From contig NC_092226.1 in assembly GCF_036320965.1 (NCBI RefSeq), forward strand, positions 21,119,502-21,183,501: 64,000 nucleotides of DNA, read 5' to 3'. The notes beneath the pieces were generated by a model that saw only the letters and a list, made by a program, of their open reading frames with translations, did not search any database and was not told the DNA's origin. The DNA comes from Panulirus ornatus (taxonomy: Eukaryota; Arthropoda; Malacostraca; Decapoda; Palinuridae). This document shows positions 45,923 through 58,204 of this stretch, in pieces (position 1 is the stretch's first letter; each line of letters starts with the position of its first letter). The translations under genes were made by a program, and so were the position numbers.

Positions 45923-45964
45923 AAGGAAGAAGCGCGGGTGTTAGGTAGTGGTCAACCATGTCAC

Positions 45965-46100
45965 TGTGTGTGTGTGTATGTGTGTGTGTGTGTGCATATA
46001 GACATACGTAAAAATACGGTACTTATATATGGGGAAACACAAATGTAAAACTCTTCCCGTAACACAGAAACGTTAATCACACACACACACACACACACAC
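45965..46100 (-). repeat. (TG)n - motif - (CA)n block
   Basis: (TG)n at 45965-45994 and (CA)n at 46078-46100 flank a minus-strand copy of the recurrent motif (gtgattaacgtttctgtgtt, then acgggaagagttttacattt). Confidence 0.75.
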
Positions 46101-46242
46101 GGTGCAGAAGAGACAGTGAAGAGCCAAGGTAATCTCCGGCACACAGTGAGTGACGCACACTCGGTGAATTCCTATCATACGAGTGATGCTTGGGAGGTGG
46201 CGAGGTCCTGCCCCACCCAGCGGCACCAGAGCTCCTTCCCTC

Positions 46243-46243
<1 letters not shown>

Positions 46244-46270
<27 letters not shown>
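46244..46270. repeat. (CA)n microsatellite
   Basis: About 13 CA dinucleotides. Confidence 0.97.
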
Positions 46271-46273
<3 letters not shown>

Positions 46274-46468
46274 CGTAGCCTACATGCGGCCCCCGCCCGC
46301 CCCGCGCCGCCCCCCCAGCCCACTGCTGTAAGACCCTGCGCTGTGTGGGCGTCACGTCCCCAGTATGGTGCTGCTTCACCTTGCTGGGACGCCCGAGTGA
46401 CTGCTGACCTAGATGTATGGTCGTGCTGAGAATCCGTTGTTGGTGTTTAGCCTGGCCTGGGGTGTTTG

Positions 46469-46575
46469 CTTGCTTCACCCCAGGGATGATGATGCTTGCT
46501 TCACCCCAGGGATGATGGTGCTTGCTTCACCCCAGGGATGATGATGCTTGCTTCACCCTAGGGATGATGATGATG
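46469..46575. repeat. 26 bp tandem repeat, 4 units
   Basis: Unit gcttgcttcaccccagggat plus gatgat, passing into (GAT)n. Confidence 0.95.
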
Positions 46576-47576
46576 ATCATCATCTGCTCGGGTCATGAAG
46601 CCTCGGGAGATGGTCTCGGGGCCTCGGGGTCTCGAGTCTGATGAATCTCTCCTTCAGAGGGATATACTCCACGCGAGTGGTGGTGGTAGCTGCTGTGGGG
46701 TGAGGCCAGGACATGAGAGTCATGAAGTCACTCTTTCCCTCGGGAAGGAGGAGCTGAGGTGTAGATAGGAGCGACATCCTCGTGTGCTGACACACACGAC
46801 GTCCTGACGTCCCCGAATGAAGGGGAGCGCAGGGATACTGTAATGGATTGTTAGATTCACTGGTTCGTTGAGTCATGTGAGCCTTAACAAAATCAGGCGT
46901 TTATCGTTTTCTTTCCCGTCTCTGTGGGAAGGGAGGACGTACGTATCCACCGTCTGACGTCATCCACTAAGCACAGCACTTGCTACAACCACTGACGTCA
47001 TCCACACGCACAGGGCTTGCCCCAGTCGTCAGCTCGAAGTGTGATGTCAGAGTCAAAATATTCGTCAGGTAGACGGAGGAGAATTTCACAAAGAAGGTAG
47101 ACAACACGATTGAGTCACTATGGCAGATGTCCTCTGGATTTCATCGCCCTGAAACTCCTTCTTTGATGGCTTGTGTCCCCAGATGACCCCCCCCCCCCCC
47201 TCAGAAAATGGGGTAACACATTAGCTTTTAGGTCAAGGTCAAGGGGAAAAAAAATTGCTGCCGAAGTTCCACTTTCACTGTGTTGGCTGAATTCTTCACA
47301 GATGCCTTGATCATTGCCCGTCACGTCTAGGCTCTGAATTTAATGGCTGAAGGCCTCGACTTATTATATCTTCTTTCTAATCTTTCCTTTTGTAATGTGA
47401 TACGAGGGTTTAAGACGATCCCTCAGTTGCCCAAGACACTTCCAACAGAATCAGCATCGCAGGTGTGGACGTCGCCAGGCCTCGTCAGCACGCTGACCTC
47501 ACGGTCTGGGCTGACGAGGGTTGGCTGTCAGTGCCTCGGCTTCCTACCCTTATCACCTCATTACTTGTGGTATACA
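46576..47576. other. Stretch without a supported gene
   Basis: Nothing recognised. A poly-C run lies near 47188-47200. Confidence 0.4.
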
Positions 47577-47957
47577 ACCCAGGTGGGACGCTCTCTATCC
47601 TCAACCCCGCGGGGGACGCTCTCTATCCTCAACCCAGGGGGGGGGACGCTCTCTATCCTCAACCCCGCGGGGGACACTCTCTATCCTCAACCCCGGGGGA
47701 CGCTCTCTATCCTCAACCCAGGGGGACGCTCTCTATCCTTAACCCAGGGAGGGACACTCTCTATCCTCAACCCAGGGGGACACTCTCTATCCTCAACCCC
47801 GGGGGACGCTCTCTATCCTCAACCCAGGGGGACGCTCTCTATCCTTAACCCAGGGAGGGACGCTCTCTATCCTCAACTCAGGGGGGGACGCTGTCTATCC
47901 TCAACCCCGGGGGACGCTCTCTATCCTCAACCCAGGGGGACGCTCTCTATCCTTAGG
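47577..47957. repeat. Minisatellite, about 25 bp unit, G-rich
   Basis: About 15 units of gacgctctctatcctcaacc plus c-n-ggggg, varying by length of the G run. Frames across it (up to 247 codons from 47343) are repeat shadows. Confidence 0.95.
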
Positions 47958-48154
47958 TTGTCACGAGTAGAGTTTCTGATACCGTGCAAAGACAGCCGAC
48001 GAGATAACCCGCTGCCTCTCACATCCTCCGCCCTTCACCATAGCCAAAGTTTCCCGCATTGCACGTCGACAGATGACGAGTGTTGAACTCACACCTCCTG
48101 GATGTCCGGCTGTACATCGCAAGAGCGTGTGAGATATGCCACCTCCAACGTACC

Positions 48155-48160
<6 letters not shown>

Positions 48161-48245
<85 letters not shown>
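48161..48245. repeat. (CT)n microsatellite
   Basis: About 42 CT dinucleotides. Confidence 0.98.
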
Positions 48246-48248
<3 letters not shown>

Positions 48249-48255
48249 CTTAATA

Positions 48256-48372
48256 GGTTGGCTGGGGAAGAGGAAGAAGAGGTGGGACAGGGGAAGGAAT
48301 AGTTTGAAACTGAAGAGAAGATATAAGTGTGCACGGGTTGGATGGTGTGAATTTTTTGATGCGTGTGGGTGA
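48256..48372. repeat. Dispersed repeat, related to 8190-8315
   Basis: See the entry at 8190. The copy here directly follows (CT)n and directly precedes a minisatellite. Confidence 0.65.
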
Positions 48373-48640
48373 CGCAAGGACTGGTGGGGATACAGGGACC
48401 GACTGGTGGGGATACAGGGACTGACTGGTGGGGATACAGGGACTGACTGGTGGGGATACAGGGACCGACTGGTGGGGATACAGGGACTGACTGGTGGGGA
48501 TACAGGGACTGACTGGTGGGGATACAGGGACTGACTGGTGGGGATACAGGGACTGACTGGTGGGGATACAGGGACTGACTGGTGGGGATACAGGGACTGA
48601 CTGGTGGGGATACAGGGACTGACTGGTGGGGATACAGGGA
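48373..48640. repeat. 22 bp minisatellite, about 12 units
   Basis: Unit ggactgactggtggggatac plus ag. Two units carry accgact for actgact. The minus-strand frames read SPCIPTSQSLYPHQ repeats. Confidence 0.97.
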
Positions 48641-48904
48641 ATTTGCCGTAGAGACAGAGACTCCAGTGTGACCGTAGAGACTGGTATTGACGGAGAGGGA
48701 CAACTGGCGCAGGCGCACAGGCCGGAGCCGCTGGTACATATAAGCGGCTTTACACACAACTCTATTTTTTTTTTTTTTTAAAGACTGACGCCGAACATTA
48801 CCACTGTTGGGAGTGGGAGGTACAATATGGCAGCCGGCAGCAGTAAGGTGAAGGGGGACTTTTCCCCATCAGACACCTCTGCGTTTGTGTCATTTTATTG
48901 TCTT
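48641..48904. other. Short unique stretch
   Basis: Nothing recognised. Confidence 0.4.
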
Positions 48905-49140
48905 ATAGATATGTCATGAACGTGGTGTCTTCTATGTCCCTTCCTGTCATGATAGATATGTCATGAATGTGGTGTCTTCTATGTCCCTTCCTGTCATGAT
49001 AGATATGTCATGAACGTGGTGTCTTCTATGTCCCTTCCTGTCATGATAGATATGTCATGAACGTGGTGTCTTCTATGTCCCTTCCTGTCATGATAGATAT
49101 GTCATGAACGTGGTGTCTTCTATGTCCCTTCCTGTCATGA
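48905..49140. repeat. 47 bp tandem repeat, 5 units
   Basis: Units start atagatatgtcatgaacgtg and end cccttcctgtcatg. One position varies (aacgtgg/aatgtgg). Confidence 0.97.
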
Positions 49141-50009
49141 TGATGTACATGATATCCGACTTACCGGGGATAATTATAAGTTCGGGTCATGATCATGAGA
49201 ATCAGCTGTCGCTCATCATCCCTCACCAGATCTTACCAAAGGGCATGGGCGAGCGACACTGGTCGTGTATGGTCGTTGGGGTTAGAGCGACGCTGTGCAG
49301 CAGTCTATGCTTAGGTCTCTGTGGCTATGGACTGTGAGGCGTCGGTGATAACTGTGATAAGACGAGCTGTGAGTGGAGAAAGTGCTGTGGTCATGTCTTC
49401 ACTGTGAATCCCTTTACACTCGTATTGACTGACCTCAATCCTATAAGTTACAGGTCATCCTAAGCTTAATTCGAGGGTACAGTTCATAGTCGACATAATA
49501 CGGTCCTCTCTTAAATGAGGTTGGCAGTGAACATCGAGTATTTTGTATACATAACAAGGCTGATTCAATCTCGTTAATTGTGAAGAAGACGCAAAGGAAA
49601 CACACCCATTGCTCCGGTTATGACGCACTGATGGCAACTGTTGTAGCAGTAGTTGGTAAGGGTCGTCCCTGGCCAGGGATACACTGCTAAAGGTATTATG
49701 TTTCCCGGATGAAGGGAATGTTGTCACAGAAATGATTCACTGTGTAGCAACCGAGACTGTGGAGGTACTGAACTGACGCCTTCTGTAGTAGTGGACTGTG
49801 CGGTGATGGCTTGTACCCCTAACTAGTTAGTCCTTTGACTACAACATGACGTTATTAATTACAACCACTAGTGTCCGTTACTTGTAAAAAAAAATAGTCT
49901 TCACGCGTAACATCTTCAGCCTTGTACATTAACGCGTTTGTCTCTACATTAATGCTTTATTATTATCATTATTATCATTATTATTAGTTATTATTATTAT
50001 TATTATCAA

Positions 50010-50043
<34 letters not shown>

Positions 50044-52149
50044 GTAATTATTATTATCATTATTATTATTATACGTACGGACATTATCACCTTTGTTTAT
50101 GTGTGGAGCATTTTTCCATTGTGTAATGCCAGGCACACTCAGACTGTATCTTCTATACATAACGCCTGAATAAAGGTTGGAACTCCAGTGAATGTAAGTT
50201 ATGAATGAGGATGATATAGGTGTACCTTATGGCCATACTGCCCGCTTGTAAGAGCAACCTACGCGAGGTACATTACCATCAGCGAATATGTGTAAAGGTT
50301 TTAAAAGTAAGCTCAGTAAGAAGGTACGTCTGATGCCTCACATTGACTAGGCTAGGCGGGTGGTGACGGAGGCTCTCACGAGCGAACGGTTTCGCTGGCT
50401 AGGCTGGGCTGGGCTGGTGTTCTGCAGAGCCGCCAGGGGGAAATCCTTCCTCTCCCTTTGAAGTTAATCTTGCTAGTTCTTTCGTGCCTTTATTTTCCCT
50501 GTAAGACACATATTCCAGAAAGTCTATGAAGGAATTCTGTTACGTGATGTGCTGGAGGCGTCAGGCATTAGCTTTTTTTGCGTTGCCAGAGGCCATTAAA
50601 TATCCGTACTTCAGACACTTCACGATCATATCTTTTCGTTCTGATCGAGCAGTTCTAGTGCACCTAACTGAACGTGAACGACATAACAGTAGCATCTTAT
50701 CTTTCGTTAACTCCCTTATCAACCGTAACATACATCTGATAAGGTTATCTAGTAGATATTGTTGACAACTCTGTGTCATGTGTTATTGCCTATACGTTTG
50801 TCACCTGTTTGTATGTGTGGGAAAGGAATTGTAAGCATGTATCTCAAATATTTTAACTTTGTATTGATGTTCATTAGGCTTTTCAAGTTTCCTTTGCTAA
50901 TCACAGTGTGTGAAGCGCCTGTTATTTAGTTAAGACAGACGGGTCCATAGCTTTATTGAGTAATTTCATGGGTCATATGTGTCACTGACAACTGTTGTGT
51001 ACAAGTTGAAGAAGGTGTCGTCTTATTGCTGGCTGCGTCCTCTAGCATGTATGTACAGTCAGTACATGAATTATGGTACACTTGGGTTCGATGGAGTTGG
51101 GTATGGTTAGCACTTCTATTGTTTTTAGTTCTTTTACGTTATAAAATCACATTCTTGTGCCATAATCTTTGATTTAAATCTCTGAAATGATGATAATCAT
51201 AAAGAATTATTATTATTATTTTTTTAATCTACTGAAACGAGCGTAATTCACTCGTTCGATTATATTCGTTTTCAGAAGTATCTGCAACGCGCTTCTGATA
51301 ACCAGAAACATTAGGAAGCTAATGGGATGATTGGCTAATTGCCAAATATTGAATGGCCATGCAAGAAGGCGATTAGAAAGTGTGTTAACGAATATCGTTA
51401 GGAAAGTTAAGGGTTTTGCTGTGGGAAACATTTGAACAGGTAGAGAAAAATTATATCAATTAGCTAGATATGAATTAATTGCTCGTGAGGGAATTATCAA
51501 ACCAGTGCAGACTAATTTTCCGCTAAGTACGGGACTCGGGAGCATGAACGACCAAAGATGTTCGAGAGATGCGAATCGAAACCTGCATCAGTGGATCAGA
51601 CTGGAGGTCGTATGTGGCTGCCTGTGGCTATACCATTCGTAAACGAGCAATCTATAGAGGATGGAACGCAGAAACGATATTGAGACTTCATATGAAGCAC
51701 GAATTAAATGCAGGGAAGTATAACGGCAATGTGTTTGTTTCTGAATTATGAATTTTAGTATCCTGCAAGATTTTCCAGAATATTCTTTCACATGAATATT
51801 TATTGTGAAATCGATTATGTATTTGTTTTTACTGTTTTTATGTAGATATTGAATATTCAGGAATATTTTACAAACACAGGAAGGTTCCCAGTATAACAGA
51901 CATCAGACGATACGAATATAGAAGTATCTCTGGTAATTGCGTTAAGAGGTGTTCCTCCACGTCTCTAATTATACTCGATAGCTTTCCTATGGTGGTAGTG
52001 TCGTATGAGGAGAGCAGGGATGCCAAATACATGACGACGACGCCCAGGAGAATAGATCTTAAAATCTCGTCGTGTATTTCAAAATGTAAAGCACGTCAGG
52101 TGTAGCTATACAGCTTTTGTTGATTAAACATTATTCTTACATTATTATA
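49141..52149. other. Long stretch without a supported gene
   Basis: Contains an imperfect (ATT)n at 49960-50072 and a weak match to the recurrent (TG)n-flank motif near 50797-50850. Frames up to 90 codons without family motifs. Confidence 0.45.
49960..50072. repeat. Imperfect (ATT)n tract
   Basis: ATT repeat with ATC and GTT interruptions. Confidence 0.95.
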
Positions 52150-52505
52150 ATGGAATAGACTGTTATCTTCTGTTTCGATGATCACGCACTAGTTATCATA
52201 ATGTAACAGACTGTTATCTTACTGTTATCTTCTGTTTCGATGATCATGCACTAGTTATCATAATGTAACAGACTGTTATCTTATTGTTATCTTCTGTTTC
52301 GATGATCATGCACTAGTTATGATAATGTAAGACTGTTATCTTACTGTTATCTTGTTTCGATAATCATGCACTAGTTATCATAATGTAACAGACTGTTATC
52401 TTACTGTTATCTTCTGTTTCGATGATCATGCACTAGTTATCATAATGTAACAGACTGTTATCTTACTGTTATCTTCTGTTTCGATGATCATGCACTCGTT
52501 ATCAC
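52150..52505. repeat. About 62 bp tandem repeat, 6 units
   Basis: Units contain tgtttcgatgatcatgcact and agttatcataatgtaacaga, then a doubled ctgttatctt. Spacing is 57-63 bp. Confidence 0.95.
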
Positions 52506-53955
52506 AGACTTTTGTGGGCGATTGGCCTTGCGAAAAGACTCGGTGATCGTGGAGAGTATGTGAGTGTTTCCAGTAGAGGCCCTGCTGTACTGAGCATCAG
52601 AAAGTAATCATCAGTCATTTGGCAGAAGCCAAAGTCGTTGGGCCGAACGCAAATCCCTTTAATTTAGTGATTAATTTTTCATCGAGTGCAACCGGCGGAC
52701 TCCTTACGCGTAGAGCGGAAAGAGGTGGGACGTATGAGCCGGGTGAGAGAAGCCGAAATGATTATACATGTAGCATAGAACGGATGATTGGATCTCCATA
52801 GCCTATGTAAGAGAGGAGGTGGTGGCCGGGCGGCCTGGCGGTGAGAGACGTGAGTTGTTCTTCACGTGTTCTTGTCTTGTTCGATCTTCCAAAAGGTCTC
52901 TGGTTCTTCCTCTCGTGTTCTAGTGTTGATGGATCGGTTTGCTTTAAGCTTCCATTCAGTAATGAGTGTGTCCAGGGAAGCGTGGAGGTTTGTCTACGGA
53001 CAGTTTCAACACAGACAGACGTAAAAGGTGAAAGAAATGAGATTTTTTGGTTCTCCACGTCTGTATCTCGTTATGCTTTATCGGCTTACGATACTTTGAT
53101 ATTTCTACAGTTACACTTTAAGGTTTCATATCTTATATCCCAGTCCTTACTTTTGGCTTCATATTCCGTTACCATCTTCGTGTGCCGCTCCTCTTCCTCA
53201 CCCAGACTGTCTACACGCCGCCATACTCCCTCGCCCACCATACCTTTCACGGGTTGAGTGCCGTTGTACAGCGATGTTATGACGGCTGGACGTCTCAAAA
53301 TGCTCGCAGGAGGAGCTGCCCTGTGGTAGAGCCAATAGCACCCGCTCACAGACGGAATGGTAGACGGAAGGGCGTTGCACGGACACTCTTACCCCTGGTG
53401 TGTAGAAGGGGGAGGAACTTCGGACCTCACAAGGGAGAGGAAGCGTGGCTCATCTCCCACATATCGGTGACAGGGGGAGTAGAGGAGGAGTTTTCGTGCC
53501 TGCAGAATAGTAATGCAATTTTCCTATATGGATGATAACAATGAAACAAAAGTATGTCAGGTCCACGGGCCTGTAACATGGAAAAGAGAGCACTGAAACC
53601 TTTGGAATTTCCTTTACACGAACGGAGGATGTGGGTGGGAGGTATGTGCGCCGTTCTCTGTCATGGATTTCCAAAGATGTTGAATACTAAACGTCAGACA
53701 TGACAGTGTTGCCAGCTTAACCGATGTTTCGGTATTTCTGAGTACGACACATATGTTCGACAAGCAAACTGAGAATGCAGAGCTCAGCGTGACCAAAGGA
53801 AAAGCTTAAAAAGTCGAGCCAAATTATACAGAGAGGATGGATCTGTTTCTGACAGTTTTCAGGAATTATTGATTTAACCTCTCCGTCTGAGAGGTGGTTT
53901 GCTGAGAGGAGGTGTACCTGTCAGGACCATTCGCGTCAACTGCTCAGGAATATGA
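52506..53955. other. Stretch without a supported gene
   Basis: Frames of 138 (52841-53257, plus) and 117 codons (53182-53535, plus) overlap frames on the other strand and show no motif I know. Left uncalled. Confidence 0.4.
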
Positions 53956-54525
53956 TGTTGCCAGGTCATCTGTGTGGTGGGTGGATCTGGAGAGGTGGAG
54001 GGCAGGAGTGGTGGTGGTAATGGCACTATGTGGGGCGTTGCCAGGTCATCTGTGTGGTGGGTGGATGGGATGGAGAGGTGGAGGGCAGGAGTGGTGGTGG
54101 TGATGGCACTATGTGGGGCGTTGCCAGGCCATCTGTGTGGTGGGTGGATGGAGAGGTGGAGGGCAGGAGTGGTGGTAGTGGTGATGACACTATGTGGGGC
54201 GTTGCCAGGTCATCTGTGTGGTGGGTGGATGGAGAGGTGGAGGGCAGGAGTGGTGGTGGTGGTGATGGCACTATGTGGGGCGTTGCCAGGTCATCTGTGT
54301 GGTGGGTGGATCTGGAGAGGTGGAGGGCAGGAGTGGTGGTGGTAATGGCACTATGTGGGGCGTTGCCAGGTCATCTGTGTGGTGGGTGGATGGAGAGGTG
54401 GAGGGCAGGAGTGGTGGTGGTGGTGATGACACTATGTGGGGCGTTGCCAGGTCATCTGTGTGGTGGGTGGATGGAGAGGTGGAGGGCAGGAGTGGTGGTA
54501 GTGGTGATGGCACTATGTGGGGCAC
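53956..54525. repeat. About 81 bp minisatellite, 7 units
   Basis: Units start gttgccaggtcatctgtgtg at 53958, 54037, 54120, 54201, 54282, 54362 and 54442. Length varies with a (GGT)n patch and a gatggga insertion. Interior 54200-54360 and 54440-54520 repeat in the same order, hinting at a two- or three-unit higher-order step. Confidence 0.95.
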
Positions 54526-54924
54526 CTGAGGTATACTGGAGAGGCTCAGGGAGTGACGCAGGGTGAGAAGCCTTCTCCACTGCCTGGCACGTACCCACAG
54601 CCATGCTCCTGCTGCAGGTGTACAATGTTAAGCATGAGTCATACATACTGACTCGAAGTTGATCTCTCTCGCTCTCTCTCTCTCTCTCAGTCCACGATGA
54701 CGCTGCTGTTCAAGACGTCATAATTATGCTTGCGAGTTTAAGATAAGATAAAGTTCCAGTTCGTTTCGCTCGCATCCGTAGATAAACCCATTTCATTTTT
54801 CCTCGTACAACATGAAAATTAAGAACTTTTATATAAGTTTGTCACGTAGTTCAGTTTCTCTTGTGTGAGTCTCGGTGGGAAAATACGGAATGGATTTATA
54901 GTAAAAAGAATGTAAGATTTGCTA

Positions 54925-54992
<68 letters not shown>

Positions 54993-55671
54993 GCACACAC
55001 ACATACACACACACAATACATATCTTATTACTCCAAAGCACATACCCGTACAAATACACGCACATGAATCCTTAGCTAAATACATCATCATCTCAATATC
55101 ATGTACTCCACCATTTATACAACGCCTCCAGACTGTGAGCAGGATAGAACATAACATCAACAGGCGTCAGCTGTTTAAGTGGCTGCAGATTAGCTCTCGA
55201 GATGGCCACATTATCCATCAGGAGAGAATGAAGTACAGGTTTGAGAGTCCCCAAATGATCGTACCACAAGACCAAGAGAGAGGTTTTTAGCAATATAGGA
55301 AGGTTACCCTCCCTCCGGTAACACTCAGCCCAGAATGAGAAATTAGGAGAAAATGCCAGTTATTAGCACACTGGCAGCGGCAGTGAATGTGGAATGGGTA
55401 TTTGGCCGGCGGAGCAAACTGCCCCGGCTGATATACTCAAACTGCCCACCACCCGGCAAAATATCCTGCTTCGCCTAAGCGCCGGCAACCACTCAACAGC
55501 CTATCATAGCATCGTACTCGCCGGGCTGGCGGCTTTTGATTATATAGCATGAGCTTAGGTTATGTGTCCTAACACAACCACTATTACCCTGACATGACCC
55601 TAACTCTTACCTAACTTCATTTTACCGTAACCCAACACTCGCTAATACGGAGGATCGCACAGTCCTAAAAA
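54526..55671. other. Stretch with (CA)n, no gene seen
   Basis: (CA)n with interruptions at 54927-55015. Otherwise nothing recognised. Confidence 0.45.
54927..55015. repeat. (CA)n microsatellite
   Basis: About 30 pure CA dinucleotides, then interrupted CA. Confidence 0.97.
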
Positions 55672-55752
55672 CGTCCAGCGGTGGTAAATGAGATTCGAAA
55701 TCACGACCTCTGGAATTACCCCCGGTGTGCTCTGACCAACGAGCCGACGAGA
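55672..55752 (-). mobile_element. tRNA-derived SINE head or tRNA pseudogene, family 4
   Basis: The minus strand reads ggctcgttggtcagagcaca (A box, D arm; 55725-55750) and gtcgtgatttcgaatctcat (B box, T arm; 55688-55708) at tRNA-like spacing. The anticodon stem does not close well, and the acceptor ends do not pair. So this is a decayed tRNA or a SINE head, not an intact tRNA gene. Confidence 0.65.
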
Positions 55753-55974
55753 GACATTCGATTGGATGGATAATACCCAGCCACGGTGATGGGCGGTTGT
55801 ACACAGAGTCACAGTCACCGGCAACATGGCGGGACGAAGCCCGTGCCAGCCAGCCACCGGGACACCGCTCATTCATGCACTACCGGACGGTAAAATAACG
55901 ATGAGGGATCATGATGACGGCAGAATCTTCAACTCGTCCTTAATAACAATTTTCGACTTGATTTTTTTTTTTTT

Positions 55975-56137
55975 GCCTGTTATATTCTTTGAATTATGTG
56001 CATGCCTTCTAATGTTTACCACACTAATCTTTGAGTTTCTGATATCTTCGATTTTTTTTGGCCTGTTATATTCTTTGAATTATGTACATGCCTTCTAATG
56101 TTTACCTCACTAATCTGTGAGTTTCTGATATCTTCCA
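55975..56137. repeat. 86 bp direct duplication
   Basis: Copies begin gcctgttatattctttgaat at 55975 and 56061, each preceded by a T-run. They differ at about four positions. Confidence 0.93.
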
Positions 56138-56684
56138 CCATCGCAAACACCTTCGAAAGAACCCAGCGATCTGTTGCCGTTTGAATTCCTATGTAAAACG
56201 GTCGACCCAAGGGTTAGATGTAATCTCCATCGTAACAAAGGTGGAATGCATGCAAATCATTCAGTCTGCCTCTCTTCGTGAAGGCATCGAGCGAGAAGAT
56301 CGAGCCAACAACGCAACGCAGCTGATGTGATGATGAGTCCATGTTGGTGATACCGTGTGTGGTGAAAACGTAAACAATGAGGTTAAAGAAAATGGAGACG
56401 TGAGGAGTAAGAGGAAGGCGGGTGATAGGAGAGAAAAAAGGTGAATCGTTAAGGAAAAACATGTGAGACTTGGGTAAAGACGGGAGAGAAAGAGGTAAGA
56501 GATGAAGGAAGAATATGAGAGGCCAAGGAAGAACATGTAAACGTCGAGGGAAATGGGAAGGTGGCCGAGGATTATATTTAAATGTGGAGGTAACACGGGT
56601 GAGGCACTCAGGAGAGATGTTAGATGTAGCCATTACCAACAGGACACAGCAAGAAAAAGGGGTCGGACGCCCGTGGACTCATAC

Positions 56685-56686
<2 letters not shown>
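56138..56686. other. Unique stretch, nothing recognised
   Basis: A 141-codon minus frame (56214-56639) lacks motifs. Confidence 0.4.

Positions 56687-56751
<65 letters not shown>
56687..56751. repeat. (TA)n microsatellite, SINE tail
   Basis: About 32 TA dinucleotides at the 3' end of the minus-strand SINE. Confidence 0.97.
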
Positions 56752-56755
<4 letters not shown>

Positions 56756-56915
56756 TAATGTGCATATGAATGCGCAATTTCATAGAACACATCCTCAACA
56801 GCTAGGACTCGAACCCAGGATCTTTGCGTGGTAGTCAGAATCGCTAGGTTCTAGGCTATGATCGCCTTTGATATGGAAATGACTATTCGATTGCAAGTAA
56901 TCGAATACCCTTCGT
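56752..56915 (-). mobile_element. tRNA-derived SINE with hairpin leader, copy 2
   Basis: Minus-strand order: hairpin core tattcgattacttgcaatcg (about 56888-56907), tRNA-like part with gcctagaacctagcgattct (A box region, about 56840-56860) and B box ggttcgagtcc (about 56809-56819), tail tctatgaaattgcgcattca, then (TA)n. Same architecture as 6034-6209. Only the inner part of the hairpin is kept here. Confidence 0.78.
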
Positions 56916-57002
56916 CTCACATCCATAACCAAAGGGGTTTTCACCGGTCAGATCCCAATAGGCTCACATTACCAGCAGCTTGCAATTTACAGAACCGTAC
57001 TG

Positions 57003-57066
57003 TACAAACGCGGAGGTATGTGAACATGAATATCATGCATATGAAAGCGCATTTTCATAGAACAAG
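57003..57066 (-). mobile_element. 3' end fragment of the same SINE family
   Basis: The minus strand reads tctatgaaaatgcgctttca, then tatgcatgatattcatg, matching the tail of the copy at 56752. The tRNA part is absent. Confidence 0.65.
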
Positions 57067-57639
57067 AAATTTATACCTGTTTGATTCAAACTTTTACTTT
57101 TGTCCCCCCTTGTCCTTTTACAGAGGCACTATACAGTCAGTCATTCCGCCATTCTTCAGGCACCTCACCATGAGTTATACATACACTGAAAATCCTAACT
57201 CATCAATTAACAACTTAGTCATAACGTTTTCGAAAGACATTCAACTGCAGTTCGATCCACTCCTGCTGACTTGATACTCCCATTTTACCGTCAGAGCGGG
57301 AGTATATGGGGATGTTTTGTTACAGAATGAACACCTGTGATACAGTGTTCGCTTCGTAGTCTAAAATAATCACAAGTGCATTTATCGAGATATCAGGAAT
57401 AAGACGTTGATGCATCTCACGCTGTAAACATAAAAGAACAACAATCAAACGCCAAGTCTCATATGGATAGACGTAATAAGTGGCGTACCGTAGGAACCAA
57501 GTCTTGGGACGAATTTTCCTTTTGATATATTATGATAACAGTGATGATGGGGGCTATGCAGTAAGATACCACACTAAACTGGGAAGGAAAGCAACATAAA
57601 AAATGGAGCACCTGTGGCTACAAACTGAAATAGATGATA
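57067..57639. other. Unique stretch, nothing recognised
   Basis: No supported feature. Confidence 0.4.
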
Positions 57640-58070
57640 ATGATTCACTGGGTTTACTTACAGGTGGTAAATGATTATTCAAGTGTCAGCAAGTACAATG
57701 TTTTACTCATCGGCTGTAAAAGCAAAACCAAACTAAAAGATAAAAACTTTGCTGAGCTGCATGACGTCACTGAAGTAAAAGAAAATACTGCGTAATCATT
57801 TCCATTGATATAAAGCCTAGTGAGTGAAGGTGGAGAAGCAGCTACAAAAAGCGAACAAAGCGGGGGTCATTGGAGAATCATTTGCATTCAAGCCAACGAA
57901 ACTAATTCTCATTCTACAAAAAAAAAAAGATATTCCCTGGTGCGTCCCAACCTTGAATATCGTGTGTAGTTTGGGTAACCCTACTTTAAAAAAAGAGACT
58001 TTGGGGCCGAGTACAGGCGACGTGCGCACTACCAAGATGATTATTACGAAACTGGCGGAGGAGTGGTTTA
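57640..58070 (+). pseudogene. LINE ORF2 fragment, post-catalytic region
   Basis: The plus strand gives VSKYNVLLIGCKSKT (about 57690), matching 'FNV-KC-V-HIG'; then KANKAGVIGESFAFKPTKLI (57858-57920), matching 'KANKVLG-I-R-F-YKS'; then VRTTKMIITKLAEEW (about 58020-58065), matching 'VQRRATKMI'. The order and spacing match CR1-like LINEs downstream of the YADD box. Stops and frame changes are present, and it ends near the (TA)n at 58131. Confidence 0.72.
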
Positions 58071-58128
58071 CGTTGTGCACTTTTAGCTTGCATGGCCTGG
58101 CACGGTTGCCGACCTGCAACTATCCTAG

Positions 58129-58130
<2 letters not shown>

Positions 58131-58201
<71 letters not shown>
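58131..58201. repeat. (TA)n microsatellite
   Basis: About 35 TA dinucleotides. Confidence 0.97.

Positions 58202-58204
<3 letters not shown>

Noticed and set aside
47343..48086. 247-codon plus-strand frame as a gene
   Set aside because: Its centre is the 25 bp G-rich minisatellite. The ends have no recognisable domain.
52841..53257. 138-codon plus-strand frame as a gene
   Set aside because: The opposite strand is equally open, there is no recognised domain, and no splice or promoter context.
55672..55752. Intact tRNA gene
   Set aside because: D and T arms are good, but the anticodon and acceptor stems do not close by eye. Treated as a SINE head or tRNA relic.
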